Source of the DNA: Bacteroides sp.
Lineage (GTDB): Bacteria; Bacteroidota; Bacteroidia; Bacteroidales; Bacteroidaceae
Direction: 5' to 3'
Length of the DNA stretch: 64,000 bases
Assembly: GCA_019414725.1 (NCBI GenBank)
Contig: DXLM01000004.1
Span: 1-64,000 of the forward strand
Each line of letters begins with the position of its first letter. The first letter of the stretch is position 1. This document shows, one piece after another, positions 1 to 9,209 of the stretch. The notes beneath the pieces are model-generated. The model was not told the origin of the DNA, did no database searches, and worked only from the letters and a program-made list of their open reading frames with translations. The position numbers were made by a program, and so were the translations under genes.

Positions 1-27
1 CCGGTTCTGTTGTTTAACTTTTAATCT

Positions 28-47
28 TTCGGTAAAAATTTACCGAA
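28..47. promoter_or_regulatory. 20-bp palindrome upstream of the GH92 gene
   Basis: TTCGGTAAAAATTTACCGAA is a perfect inverted repeat ending 15 bases before the GH92 start codon. No T-run follows, so it looks more like an operator or mRNA hairpin than a terminator. The protein that might bind it is unknown, and the upstream DNA is outside the window. Confidence 0.35.
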
Positions 48-62
48 GTATTGTAAAAAACT

Positions 63-2351
63 ATGAAATTATATTACTCTATTATTATAAGCATAACTTT
101 CATGCTTCTCTCTTGTAAATCGAATCCTGATATTAATAAACAGCTAGAACCAGTTGATTATGTAAATCCATATATGGGTAACATAAGTCACCTATTAGTT
201 CCAACATTTCCAACAATTCACCTTCCTAATAGTATGCTGCGAATATATCCGGAAAGAAGTGACTATACAGACCAGCAATTACATGGATTACCCCTAGCTG
301 TAACAAGCCATCGTGGTTGCTCGGCTTTTAACTTAAGCCCTCATCAAGACAACAATCTATCTCCTGTCATCAACTATAGCTATGATCATGAAATTATAAA
401 ACCATATTATTATGAGGTTTTACTTGATGAAGAGCAAATAAATATAAAATATGCCCCTTCACATCAATCTGCCATTTACCAAATTGAATATCAACAGGCA
501 GACCGTCCTGCATACATAATGATTAACTCCCGAAATGGAGGAATAAAAATTGATAATGGTACAGTAAGTGGATACCAACAACTAGAAAATAACACGCGCA
601 TATACCTATATATGAAACCTGACATCACTCCTCTACAAGAAGGAATTTTAGAGAATAAGCAGATAAATTCCTTTATAAAAGAGGCCAAGGGAAATGATGC
701 ATGTGCCGTACTCCACTTCCCTAAAGGAACTAAGACCGTTAATTTATATTATGGTATTTCTTTTATAAGTGTAGAACAGGCCCGTAAAAATATGGAGCGT
801 GAACTAACAGAAGCAGATCTGAATACAATATTAAAAAAAGGACGGGAGATCTGGAACAAAGCATTGAGAACAATTCAAGTTGAAGATAACAATGAAGAAA
901 ACAAAAGAGTCCTATATACCTCATTTTATCGTGTATTCGAACGTCCTGTTTGCATCAGTGAAGATGGACGTTATTTTAGTGCATTTGATGGTAAAATTCA
1001 TGAAGATAAAGGTAAACCATTCTATACGGACGATTGGATCTGGGATACTTACAGGGCTGCACATCCACTACGATTGTTAATTGACGAAAAAACTGAAACT
1101 AATATAATTGATTCATATTTACGTATGGCTGAACAAATGGGAAATATGTGGATGCCCACCTTCCCTGAAATCACAGGTGATTCCCGCCGTATGAATTCCA
1201 ACCATGCTGTTGCAACAATTGCAGATGCTGCAACTAAAGGTCTGAATTTTAATCTAGAAAAAGCTTATGAAGCATGTCGTAAAGGCATAGAAGAAAAAAC
1301 TTTAGCTCCATGGTCTGATGCTAAAGCCGGTTGGATTGATGAATTTTATAAAATTAATGGATACATACCAGCTTTACAAGAAGGAGAACAAGAAATAGAT
1401 AAAAATGTACATCCATTCGAAAAACGTCAAGCCATAGCAGTTACGTTAGGAACAGCTTACGACCAATGGTGTTTATCTCAAATTGCTCGTATTTTAGGTA
1501 AAAATAAAGAAGCTGACTATTACTCAAAATGTGCTTACAATTACCGTAACGTATATAATAGCCAGACAGGCTTTTTCCATCCCAAAGATCAAAAGGGGAA
1601 ATGGATAACCCCATTTGATTATCGTTATTCTGGAGGGCAAGGAGCACGCAATTACTATGGAGAGAACAATGGATGGATATATCGCTGGGATGTACCTCAT
1701 AATATTGAAGATTTAATTTCTTTAATGGGAGGAAAAGAAAAATTTATTTCCAACCTAGATCAGATGTTCCTTGAACCATTAGGAAAAAGCAAATTTGAGT
1801 TTTATGCACAATTACCAGATCATACAGGAAATGTAGGGCAGTTTTCAATGGCTAATGAACCTAGTTTACATATTCCATATTTATATAATTACGCCGGACA
1901 GCCTTGGAAAACTCAAAAACTTATTCGCACATTATTAAAAACTTGGTTCCGTAATGACTTGATGGGAATACCAGGAGATGAAGATGGAGGAGGCATGTCA
2001 GCATTTGTTGTTTTTTCTTCATTGGGATTCTATCCTGTAACTCCAGGGTTTCCCGCTTATAATATAGGAAGCCCTCTGTTTTCCAAGACAAAAGTAAAGC
2101 TTAGTAATGGAAAGATATTTGAAATTGAGGCGCAAGGAGTATCGGAAGAGAATAAGTATATCCAATCTGCTAATCTGAATGGTCAAAAATGGAACAAGCC
2201 TTGGTTCAGTCATGATGATATAAAGAACGGTGGCAAACTAATTTTAGTAATGGGAAATAAGCCGAATAAAACATGGGGTAATACCCCTGATGCAGTTCCT
2301 CCTTCAACTGATAAATTATATAATAATGCCAATCAGCAGTTGGCTTTCTGA
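63..2351 (+). CDS. GH92-family exported glycosidase (putative alpha-mannosidase), lipoprotein
   Basis: The 762-residue protein begins with a lipoprotein signal (MKLYYSIIISITFMLLSC, lipobox Cys about residue 18). It keeps GH92 landmarks: an N-terminal VNPYMGN-type start of the beta-sandwich; a helical (alpha/alpha)6 region containing DDWIWDTYRAAHPL and GGQGARNYYGENNGW; the LPDHTGNVGQFSMANEPSLH stretch; and a C-terminal PGDEDGGGMSAF catalytic segment followed by LGFYPVTPG. Known GH92 enzymes are calcium-dependent exo-alpha-mannosidases acting in the periplasm or at the surface. This member is somewhat divergent (GDEDGGGMSA in place of the usual DD-GQMSA form), so mannose specificity is inferred only. 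The C-terminus looks complete although an insertion sequence begins a few bases after the stop codon. Confidence 0.8.
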   Translation: MKLYYSIIISITFMLLSCKSNPDINKQLEPVDYVNPYMGNISHLLVPTFPTIHLPNSMLRIYPERSDYTDQQLHGLPLAVTSHRGCSAFNLSPHQDNNLSPVINYSYDHEIIKPYYYEVLLDEEQINIKYAPSHQSAIYQIEYQQADRPAYIMINSRNGGIKIDNGTVSGYQQLENNTRIYLYMKPDITPLQEGILENKQINSFIKEAKGNDACAVLHFPKGTKTVNLYYGISFISVEQARKNMERELTEADLNTILKKGREIWNKALRTIQVEDNNEENKRVLYTSFYRVFERPVCISEDGRYFSAFDGKIHEDKGKPFYTDDWIWDTYRAAHPLRLLIDEKTETNIIDSYLRMAEQMGNMWMPTFPEITGDSRRMNSNHAVATIADAATKGLNFNLEKAYEACRKGIEEKTLAPWSDAKAGWIDEFYKINGYIPALQEGEQEIDKNVHPFEKRQAIAVTLGTAYDQWCLSQIARILGKNKEADYYSKCAYNYRNVYNSQTGFFHPKDQKGKWITPFDYRYSGGQGARNYYGENNGWIYRWDVPHNIEDLISLMGGKEKFISNLDQMFLEPLGKSKFEFYAQLPDHTGNVGQFSMANEPSLHIPYLYNYAGQPWKTQKLIRTLLKTWFRNDLMGIPGDEDGGGMSAFVVFSSLGFYPVTPGFPAYNIGSPLFSKTKVKLSNGKIFEIEAQGVSEENKYIQSANLNGQKWNKPWFSHDDIKNGGKLILVMGNKPNKTWGNTPDAVPPSTDKLYNNANQQLAF

Positions 2352-2353
2352 TT

Positions 2354-3298
2354 CAAACATTAAAAATTAACAAATGTAAGTAGAGCAATAGCCAACTTTC
2401 CAAAGGTATGTACCAACAGCCCTTTGGTAGCTCTTACTTTAGATGCTCTTTGAATTTCTGTTTTTTCATTCAGCCAGTTGAAAAAGGATTCGATAGGTTG
2501 TCTGACTTTAGAAACGGCTTGCGAGAAAAGGTCTCTTGCAGCTTTCTCCCTCTGTTTGAGAACTTCCGGTTCCCCTTTAATCTCTTTATGCGAAGTAAGC
2601 ACTTTAACCGGATTACTCTCATTAAAGAAAGAGAAATCGCTGTAAGTCTTGTCCGCAAGCACCGTCTTTCCGGATAGGTATGGCACGCATTCGCTTTTGA
2701 ATACGGTCAGGTCGTTGTCCGAAGCCGGTGTCAGAGTTATCATTTCCGGAAAAGGAAAGGTTCCCTCCCTACGCTGTCCTACCATATGCAGTTTCATGCC
2801 ATAGTAGTACATGTTCTTAGTGGAGCAATACCCTTTTGATGTTATCTCCGTAGCTACTTTCCCCTCTCGGTTTTTCCCTTTACAGGTCACTATCGGCATA
2901 GAATCGACAATGGATATAATGGAGTCGCAATCCTTGGGCTTGAATGATTGTATCATGGTTTCCACCAGCACCTTAAATGTTTCTGAAAGCATATTTAGGC
3001 GTCCGCAAAACGTTTGATAAGACGGCAATTTTGGAAACCATGATGACAGATACTCCTTAGCGAAGGTATGTATCTCCTTGATGTTGAAGTATCTCTGGCA
3101 GTACCCGCAGAACAGATAGATGGTAAGAACCTCCTCATCCGTAAACTCAGGATTGGAATTGTTACTGAATCTCTGGCAGTGGAAACGCAGAGAAGACTTA
3201 TGGACATCACAGATATACATATACAAACCTATTAGTATTAACTTTTTCTCCTTGGGAATCATAATTAGAAAAAAGAGTGGTTTTATTCTTCTAATTTA
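2354..3298 (-). mobile_element. IS982-like insertion sequence (ends tentative)
   Basis: A single transposase gene fills the interval between GH92 and the GH3 pseudogene. The hexamer CTGATT occurs on both sides (2348-2353 and 3299-3304) and may be the target duplication, which would give an element of about 945 bp, a normal size for the IS982 family. Only weak terminal similarity is visible (roughly half the positions match), so the exact ends are uncertain. If this reading is right, the GH92 stop codon lies in the target duplication and the gene is not cut. Confidence 0.45.
2360..3262 (-). CDS. IS982-family DDE transposase
   Basis: The 300-residue protein has the layout of IS982 transposases: an N-terminal helical region (FTDEEVLTIYLFCGYCQRYFN), then the RNase H-like DDE core with SIVDSMPIVTCKG (first Asp), KGYCSTKNMYYYGMKLHM, TLTPASDND, VLADKTYSD (second Asp), and the C-terminal RQPIESFFNWLNEK (Glu). 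Length and all three acidic residues are intact, so the enzyme may be active. It lies antisense to both flanking glycosidase genes. The family call is by motif memory; a related IS5-group assignment is the main alternative. Confidence 0.85.
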   Translation of the reverse strand: MIPKEKKLILIGLYMYICDVHKSSLRFHCQRFSNNSNPEFTDEEVLTIYLFCGYCQRYFNIKEIHTFAKEYLSSWFPKLPSYQTFCGRLNMLSETFKVLVETMIQSFKPKDCDSIISIVDSMPIVTCKGKNREGKVATEITSKGYCSTKNMYYYGMKLHMVGQRREGTFPFPEMITLTPASDNDLTVFKSECVPYLSGKTVLADKTYSDFSFFNESNPVKVLTSHKEIKGEPEVLKQREKAARDLFSQAVSKVRQPIESFFNWLNEKTEIQRASKVRATKGLLVHTFGKLAIALLTFVNF

Positions 3299-3425
3299 CT
3301 GATTTTCAAGGAGATTGTAAAATAAAACAATGAGATAATTGACTGAATTACAAACTTTTAAATCAAGAATCAGAAGATGTTTTCAACTGCTGATTCGCAT
3401 TAATAATTAATATTCCCAAAGTGCC

Positions 3426-5992
3426 ATGAACAGAATTAAGAAAATTAATTTTGCCGGACTGTTGCTGATAATAGCCTACGTAATTCCGATGCAGGCTCAG
3501 GAATTGTATAAAAACGAAGATGCACCTCTTCACGAACGAATCATGGATTTATTATCCCGACTTACAGTGGAAGAAAAGGTAAGCCTATTGCGCGCCACCT
3601 CTCCAGGTATTTCTAGGCTAGATATACCCAAATATTATCACGGAAATGAAGCTTTGCACGGAGTAGTCCGTCCTGGGCGTTTCACTGTGTTTCCTCAAGC
3701 TATTGGTTTAGCTGCTACTTGGAATCCAGAATTACAATATCAAGTAGCTACTGTTATTTCAGATGAAGCACGTGCACGCTGGAATGAACTGGACCAAGGT
3801 AAATTACAGAAAGGCCAATTTAGTGATTTACTAACTTTCTGGTCTCCAACAGTCAATATGGCTCGTGATCCCCGTTGGGGGCGTACCCCAGAAACATATG
3901 GTGAAGATCCTTACTTGAGTGGTACGATGGGAACTGCTTTTGTTCGCGGATTACAGGGAGATGACGCCCGTTATCTAAAAGTCGTGTCCACACCTAAACA
4001 CTTTGCAGCCAATAATGAGGAGCACAATCGTTTTGAATGCAATCCGCAAATTTCAGAGAAGCAATTAAGGGAATATTACCTACCGGCCTTTGAGGCTTGC
4101 ATAAAGGACGGAAAAGCTGCTTCCATCATGTCTGCTTATAATGCCATAAACAATGTTCCTTGTACGTTGAATTCGTGGCTGTTAACCAAAGTTTTGCGAC
4201 ATGATTGGGGATTTCAGGGATATGTGGTATCCGATTGCGGAGGTCCCTCCTTGTTGGTTAACGCACATAAATACGTGAAAACGAAAGAAGCGGCAGCTAC
4301 GTTGTCTATCAAAGCAGGTCTTGATTTGGAATGTGGTGATGATGTTTATTATGAACCGTTGTTAAATGCCTACAAACAATATATGGTAAGTGATGCCGAT
4401 ATTGACTCGACCGCCTATCATGTTTTAAAAGCACGAATGCGGTTAGGCCTTTTTGACAATGGTAAAAACAATCCTTATACTAAGATATCTCCGTCTATAA
4501 TCGGTTCAAAATTGCATCAAAGAGTGGCACTTGAAGCAGCCCGTCAATGTATAGTATTACTTAAAAATCATAATTGGGTACTGCCACTTGATACAAAAAA
4601 ATTAAAGTCAATTGCCGTAGTTGGAATCAATGCTGGAAACTGTGAGTTTGGTGATTACAGTGGTTCGCCAGTGATAGCCCCTATTTCTATTTTGCAAGGC
4701 ATAAAAGAACGGGTAGGCAAAGATATTAAAGTTGTATATGCCCCATGGAGGTCCGCTGTAGATGGCATGGAGCTTATCCAAGGAATTAGTTTCCCAGATG
4801 GGCTGAAAGCTGAGTATTTTGATAATATCCAATTGAAAGGTATCCCCAAAGTAAGGAAAGAAGAGTGGATTAACTTCGAACCTGGAAACCAAGCACCGGA
4901 TCCGTTTCTTTTCAAATCACCTTGATCAGTTCGCTGGACAGGTAAGCTACGTCCTACAGTTACCGGACAATATGTACTCAGCTTCACTTCGGACGATGGT
5001 TGCCGTCTGAGCATTGATGATAAAGTGCAGATAGATGCATGGCAAGGACATTCAGTACGTACAGATACAGTTTCCGTATATTTGCAAGCAGGAAAGGATT
5101 ATCATTTGAAGGCCGAATATTATGACAATCGTGATTATGCCGTGGCAAAGTTACAGTGGAGTGTTCCTAAAGTAGGTAAAACAAGCCGATTAGATCTGTA
5201 TGGCGAAGCCGGGAAAGCTGTACGTGAGTGTGAGACAGTGATTGCGGTATGGGAATCAATAAATCGATAGAGCGTGAAGGACAAGACAGAAGTGACATCT
5301 TGCTTCCGGAAGATCAACAGGAGTTCCTGCAAGAAATATATAAGGTAAATCCTAATGTCATTGTAGTACTTATTGCTGGTAGTTCATTGGCAGTCAATTG
5401 GATGGATGAACATATACCAGCTATTGTTAACGCTTGGTATCCTGGTGAAAGTGGAGGTAAGGCTGTGGCAGAAGTACTTTTTGGGGATTATAATCCAGGA
5501 GGACGCTTGCCATTGACTTACTATAAAAGTTTAAAAGATTTACCTGATTTTAATGATTATGATATTACCAAAGGACGTACATATCAATATTTTAAGGGAG
5601 ATGTGCTTTATCCTTTCGGATATGGTTTAAGTTACACAACATTTAAATATTCAAATTTACAAATAAGTGACGGCCTGAATGAAATTTTAGTTTCTTTTCA
5701 ACTGAAAAATACAGGTAAATATGCAGGTGATGAAGTAGCACAGATTTACGTACAGCTTCCCTCTCGCAATGAAATAATGCCTATAAAAGAGCTAAAAGGA
5801 TTCCGACGCATAACTTTAAAAAAAGGAGAGGAACAGGAAATAACAATTAAATTGCGTAAAGACCTACTGCGCTATTGGGATGAAACTCAAGGTAAGTTCC
5901 TGCATCCTTCGGGTACCTATACGATTATGGTAGGAGCATCTTCGGCAGATATCCGTCTTCAGCAATCACTAACTATTGACATGAATCAATAA
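3426..5992 (+). pseudogene. GH3 beta-glycosidase with PA14 insert, broken by a TGA and a frameshift
   Basis: The joined product would be about 855 residues: signal peptide (MNRIKKINFAGLLLIIAYVI, cut near AQA/QE), GH3 N-domain with KHFAANNEEHNR and the nucleophile Asp270 in GYVVSDCGG, GH3 C-domain, an inserted PA14 domain (about 455-600), then GESGGKAVAEVLFGDYNPGG, PFGYGLSYT and a fibronectin-III-like tail. Two lesions interrupt it. An in-frame TGA at 4923-4925 falls just before the PA14 motif SVRWTGKL, and reading resumes in the same frame. A one-base loss near 5245-5252 moves the frame, so that AVRECETVIAV must join GINKSIEREGQDRSD. GH3 enzymes of this type are periplasmic beta-glucosidases or beta-xylosidases. 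Decay in place is the simplest reading; two sequencing errors are the alternative. Confidence 0.85.
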
Positions 5993-6002
5993 TAAAAACA
6001 CC

Positions 6003-6043
6003 AACGCGGATTCATGCAGATAAAAGTTGCACAAATCCGCGTT
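6003..6043. terminator. Bidirectional hairpin between converging genes
   Basis: AACGCGGATT (6003-6012) pairs with AATCCGCGTT (6034-6043), a 10-bp stem with a 21-base loop. T-rich DNA follows on both strands. It sits between the GH3 pseudogene and cysS, which converge. Confidence 0.6.
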
Positions 6044-6068
6044 TATTCTATTACTCAAAAATACAGGT

Positions 6069-7547
6069 TTACTTGTTCAATTTCCAGGTAAATCCGTCTT
6101 TTGTATCTTTTACTTCAAAGCCTAATGCAGCCAGTGTATCACGAATCTTGTCGCTGGTAGCCCAATCTTTATTAGCTTTTGCCTGCATACGCTGTTCGAG
6201 AAGCATGTCTACCACCTTGCCAAAAGCTTCTTCACGCGCCGCATTGTTTTCAGCCTCAGCTTTCAATCCCAAAATATCGAACACAAAGGTATGGAATACA
6301 CTCTTCAACTCTTCAAGGTCGTCGGCACTGATAGTTGCTTTCTTATCGATTACAGTATTAATCATACGGATAGCGTCGAACAGATGAGAAATAACAATCG
6401 GTGTATTCAAGTCATCGTTCATCGCTTCGTAACATTTCTCACGCAATCCAGCCGGTTCAATGCCCGAAGTAGTCTTCGAAGGAGTAATACGTTCCAAGTT
6501 CTTCACACCCTCCATCATACGTTCGAGTCCTTTTTCTGCGGCCTGAAGAGCCTCATTACTGAAATCAACTGTACTACGATAATGTGCCTGAAGAATAAAG
6601 AAACGGATTGTCATTGCTGAATAAGCCTGAGTAAGAAGCTTGTTCGAACCAGTGAAGAATTCATCAAGCGTAATAAAGTTACCAAGCGACTTACCCATCT
6701 TCTGACCGTTAATGGTAATCATATTATTATGCATCCAGTAACGTACCATATCATGTCCTTGAGAAGCTACACTTTGAGCAATCTCACACTCATGATGCGG
6801 GAAAATCAAATCCATGCCTCCTCCGTGAATATCGAAGTTTTCTCCTAAATACTTGCGTCCCATAGCAGTACATTCACAGTGCCATCCCGGGAAGCCATTA
6901 CTCCACGGTGACGGCCAGCGCATGATATGTTCCGGCTGGGCACATTTCCAGAGGGCGAAATCGGCAGGATTATGTTTTTCCTGCTGTCCGTCAAGTTCAC
7001 GGGTAGTATTGATAACATCGTCCAGATTACGTCCGGAAAGCTTTCCATAGTGATGGTCTTTGTTATATTTTGCCACATCAAAATAAACAGACCCCTGGCT
7101 TTCGTAAGCGTATCCATTCTTCAGAATCTCCTCTACCAACTGAATCTGTTCGATGATATGTCCTGAAGCATGTGGTTCAATGCTTGGAGGAAGTACATTT
7201 AAAGCTTCCATAGCCTTATGATAGCGGTTCAGATAATACTGAACAACTTCCATCGGCTCTAACTGTTCCAGACGTGCCTTCTTTGCAATCTTATCTTCAC
7301 CATCGTCTGCATCATGTTCCAAATGTCCAACATCAGTAATATTACGGACATAACGTACCTTGTAACCCAGATGTGTCAGGTAACGGAAAAGAATATCGAA
7401 TGTAATAGCCGGACGAGCGTGTCCCAAATGAGCATCACCGTAAACAGTAGGCCCGCACACATACATACCCACATGAGGAGCATGCAACGGAACAAAAAGT
7501 TCCTTACGACGGGTAAGCGTATTATAAATAGTCAGCTTATTTTCCAT
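6069..7547 (-). CDS. cysS: Cysteinyl-tRNA synthetase
   Basis: This cytosolic class I enzyme charges tRNA-Cys with cysteine. The 492 residues match the family length. The zinc-site Cys31 lies in YVCGPTVYGDAHLGHARP, which also holds the HIGH-type motif HLGH (40-43). Other zinc ligands are in GWHCECTAMG and HHECEIAQS. The signature loop GQKMGKSLGN (about residue 283) is the KMSKS equivalent. The C-terminal part (MQAKANKDWATSDKIRDTLAALGF) is the usual DALR/anticodon region. A -7 element TACTTTTG on the minus strand (plus coordinates 7572-7579), with TTTC 20 bases upstream, is a likely promoter. Confidence 0.97.
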   Translation of the reverse strand: MENKLTIYNTLTRRKELFVPLHAPHVGMYVCGPTVYGDAHLGHARPAITFDILFRYLTHLGYKVRYVRNITDVGHLEHDADDGEDKIAKKARLEQLEPMEVVQYYLNRYHKAMEALNVLPPSIEPHASGHIIEQIQLVEEILKNGYAYESQGSVYFDVAKYNKDHHYGKLSGRNLDDVINTTRELDGQQEKHNPADFALWKCAQPEHIMRWPSPWSNGFPGWHCECTAMGRKYLGENFDIHGGGMDLIFPHHECEIAQSVASQGHDMVRYWMHNNMITINGQKMGKSLGNFITLDEFFTGSNKLLTQAYSAMTIRFFILQAHYRSTVDFSNEALQAAEKGLERMMEGVKNLERITPSKTTSGIEPAGLREKCYEAMNDDLNTPIVISHLFDAIRMINTVIDKKATISADDLEELKSVFHTFVFDILGLKAEAENNAAREEAFGKVVDMLLEQRMQAKANKDWATSDKIRDTLAALGFEVKDTKDGFTWKLNK

Positions 7548-7571
7548 AAATAATCTCTTTTAGTTAAGTCA

Positions 7572-7603
7572 CAAAAGTACGGAAAAAAGAAATAATAAGG
7601 AAA
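7572..7603 (-). promoter_or_regulatory. Probable cysS promoter
   Basis: On the minus strand TACTTTTG (plus 7572-7579) fits the Bacteroides -7 consensus TAnnTTTG, with TTTC (plus 7600-7603) at about -33 and a 20-base spacer. The start codon is 25 bases downstream. Confidence 0.55.
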
Positions 7604-7767
7604 CAGAGGATATTTTTTTTCACAAACAGGCTTCCTATATGCCTTACCAAATACGGAAAGCTATATATATTCGTCAAAAACTAAGGCAAGAAATTTAGTT
7701 AACAAACATAGAAGAGGTGAGCAATTTCTTAAATCATGTTATAAAACATAGTTTTTCGGTCCAAATA

Positions 7768-7798
7768 TTTGCAGATATCCTGAAAGTCCGTACCTTTG
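7768..7798 (+). promoter_or_regulatory. Consensus Bacteroides promoter of mnmA
   Basis: TTTG (7768-7771), a 19-base spacer and TACCTTTG (7791-7798) match the Bacteroides housekeeping promoter exactly. Transcription should start near 7804. That rules out the upstream in-frame ATG at 7796 as the translation start and leaves an 80-base leader. Confidence 0.8.
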
Positions 7799-7841
7799 CA
7801 TTGTGTTTTTCATAGTATTAGATTTAAGGTTAACAAAGGTT

Positions 7842-7866
7842 GGAGTACAGCGGTACTCCTTTTTTT
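7842..7866 (+). terminator. Terminator-like hairpin in the mnmA leader (possible attenuator)
   Basis: GGAGTAC (7842-7848) and GTACTCC (7853-7859) form a 7-bp stem with loop AGCG, followed at once by seven T residues. It lies between the predicted transcription start and the mnmA start codon, so it could end transcripts early unless an alternative fold or factor prevents it. No competing antiterminator helix was worked out. Confidence 0.5.
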
Positions 7867-7885
7867 ATGCCCATACGTAAAATAT

Positions 7886-8947
7886 ATGCAAGAAAACAAC
7901 AAAGTCCTGTTAGGTATGAGCGGAGGAACAGATAGCTCAGTAGCTGCCCTGCTCCTGCAAGATGCCGGCTACGAAGTAACCGGTGTGACTTTTCGTTTCT
8001 ATGAAAAAGACAACAATACCGAATACCTGGATGATGCACGCGAATTATGTGAACGTCTGCATATTTCTCATATAACCTATGACGCACGCAATGAGTTCCG
8101 CGAACGAATCATTTCCTATTTCATCAATGAATATATGACAGGACGTACTCCTGTTCCCTGTACCCTTTGCAACAATTATCTGAAATGGCCGTTACTGAAG
8201 AAACTAGCCGATGAAAAAGGCATCTATCATTTTGCTACTGGACATTATGTACAAAAACGGAATATTGACGGATATTGGCATATCACAACCGGAACAGATG
8301 TAGATAAAGACCAGTCATTTTTCTTGTGGGGATTGCCTCAAGACATACTGCAACGTATGCTATTGCCCATGGGAAAACTGACCAAAAATAAGGTACGCGA
8401 AATTGCAGCCGAACGTGGTTTCCTGAAAGCTGCTCACAAGCGCGACAGTCTGGGAGTATGCTTTTGCCCTATGGACTACCGCAGTTTTTTAAAAGAGCAT
8501 GTAAAAAAAGAGCTTATCATGCCCGGTAATTTTTATGATGAATCCGGTAATTGCTTAGGAAAGCACGAAGGCTACCCTTTCTATACCATCGGACAACGCA
8601 GGGGGTTAGGAATCTATCTGAATAAAGCATTGTTTGTAAAACAGATTATCCCTCAGACCAACAGTATTATTCTCAGTGACCAGCTCTGCTCACTGGGACA
8701 AACAGAAATGTATCTCACCGACTGGCATGTAACGAATCCTTCTGCCTTATTTGAAACAACTGATGAAATCATCGTAAAAATCCGTTATCGCAAGCAGGCC
8801 AACCGTTGTACCGTTATCCCTACCCCCGACGGACAACTGCATATCAAACTACACGAGCCATTGACTTCCATCGCAGCCGGACAAGCCGCTGCTTTTTATC
8901 GCGATGACGTCGTATTGGGTGGAGGCATTATTTGTTCGTCATTATAA
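7886..8947 (+). CDS. mnmA: tRNA-specific 2-thiouridylase (MnmA family)
   Basis: MnmA thiolates uridine 34 at position 2 in tRNAs for Lys, Glu and Gln, using ATP and relayed sulfur. The 353-residue product starts MQENNKVLLGMSGGTDSSVAA, containing the PP-loop SGGTDSS (the common form is SGGVDSS). The two catalytic cysteines are in PVPCTLCN and DSLGVCFCP, and TIGQRRGLGI marks the central domain. The start at 7886 is chosen because the in-frame ATG at 7796 falls inside the -7 promoter element. Bacteroides genomes usually carry more than one MnmA paralogue, so this may be one of several. The cysS gene is divergent; a small basic protein gene converges downstream. Confidence 0.9.
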   Translation: MQENNKVLLGMSGGTDSSVAALLLQDAGYEVTGVTFRFYEKDNNTEYLDDARELCERLHISHITYDARNEFRERIISYFINEYMTGRTPVPCTLCNNYLKWPLLKKLADEKGIYHFATGHYVQKRNIDGYWHITTGTDVDKDQSFFLWGLPQDILQRMLLPMGKLTKNKVREIAAERGFLKAAHKRDSLGVCFCPMDYRSFLKEHVKKELIMPGNFYDESGNCLGKHEGYPFYTIGQRRGLGIYLNKALFVKQIIPQTNSIILSDQLCSLGQTEMYLTDWHVTNPSALFETTDEIIVKIRYRKQANRCTVIPTPDGQLHIKLHEPLTSIAAGQAAAFYRDDVVLGGGIICSSL

Positions 8948-8955
8948 CAAGATTA

Positions 8956-9087
8956 TCACTTGACCCTCCTGTTTAACTGATTATTTGCTTTTTCGGGTTT
9001 TGATTTTCCTACTCGCTTACCGCTGGATTTCTTTTTCCCCGTCTGCTTTGCTTTCCAAGCAAATGGATTCTTCTTATTGACTACCAT
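8956..9087 (-). CDS. Small lysine-rich protein (43 aa), function unknown
   Basis: From the ATG at 9087 the product is MVVNKKNPFAWKAKQTGKKK followed by more Lys/Arg-rich sequence, about one third basic residues with almost no acidic ones. A -7-like element TATTTTTG on the minus strand (plus 9106-9113) lies just upstream, which supports this start; an in-frame ATG at 9159 would add a hydrophobic 24-residue N-terminus but lies upstream of that promoter. The charge suggests nucleic-acid or ribosome binding, but no domain is recognised. It converges on mnmA with an 8-base gap and is divergent from cysE. Confidence 0.5.
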   Translation of the reverse strand: MVVNKKNPFAWKAKQTGKKKSSGKRVGKSKPEKANNQLNRRVK

Positions 9088-9105
9088 ATTATCTGTATTT
9101 TTTTG

Positions 9106-9113
9106 CAAAAATA
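9106..9113 (-). promoter_or_regulatory. -7 element for the 43-aa protein gene
   Basis: TATTTTTG on the minus strand fits TAnnTTTG. No good TTTG is seen at -33, so the support is partial. A start site near 9100 would give a short leader to the ATG at 9087. Confidence 0.4.
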
Positions 9114-9177
9114 CAATTATAATCCATAAATAAAGACGAAAACATACCTTCTCCCTCATTGACTTAATGAAAATGAC

Positions 9178-9185
9178 TAATTTTG
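9178..9185 (+). promoter_or_regulatory. -7 element for cysE
   Basis: TAATTTTG fits TAnnTTTG; no clear -33 TTTG is present. It overlaps the in-frame TTG at 9183, so the ATG at 9210 is the better cysE start. Confidence 0.4.
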
Positions 9186-9209
9186 TTTTTCAACCAAATA
9201 CAGAAAGCT

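Noticed and set aside
2340..3320. Clear terminal inverted repeats of the insertion sequence
   Set aside because: Only about half the bases match between the proposed ends in AT-rich DNA, so they are not reported as a repeat feature.
7796..7885. N-terminal extension of MnmA from the ATG-like codon at 7796
   Set aside because: The codon lies inside the -7 promoter element, and the extension crosses the leader hairpin; the family-like start is at 7886.
9183..9209. Upstream TTG start for cysE
   Set aside because: It overlaps the -7 element, and the usual family N-terminus MSLSDY begins at 9210.
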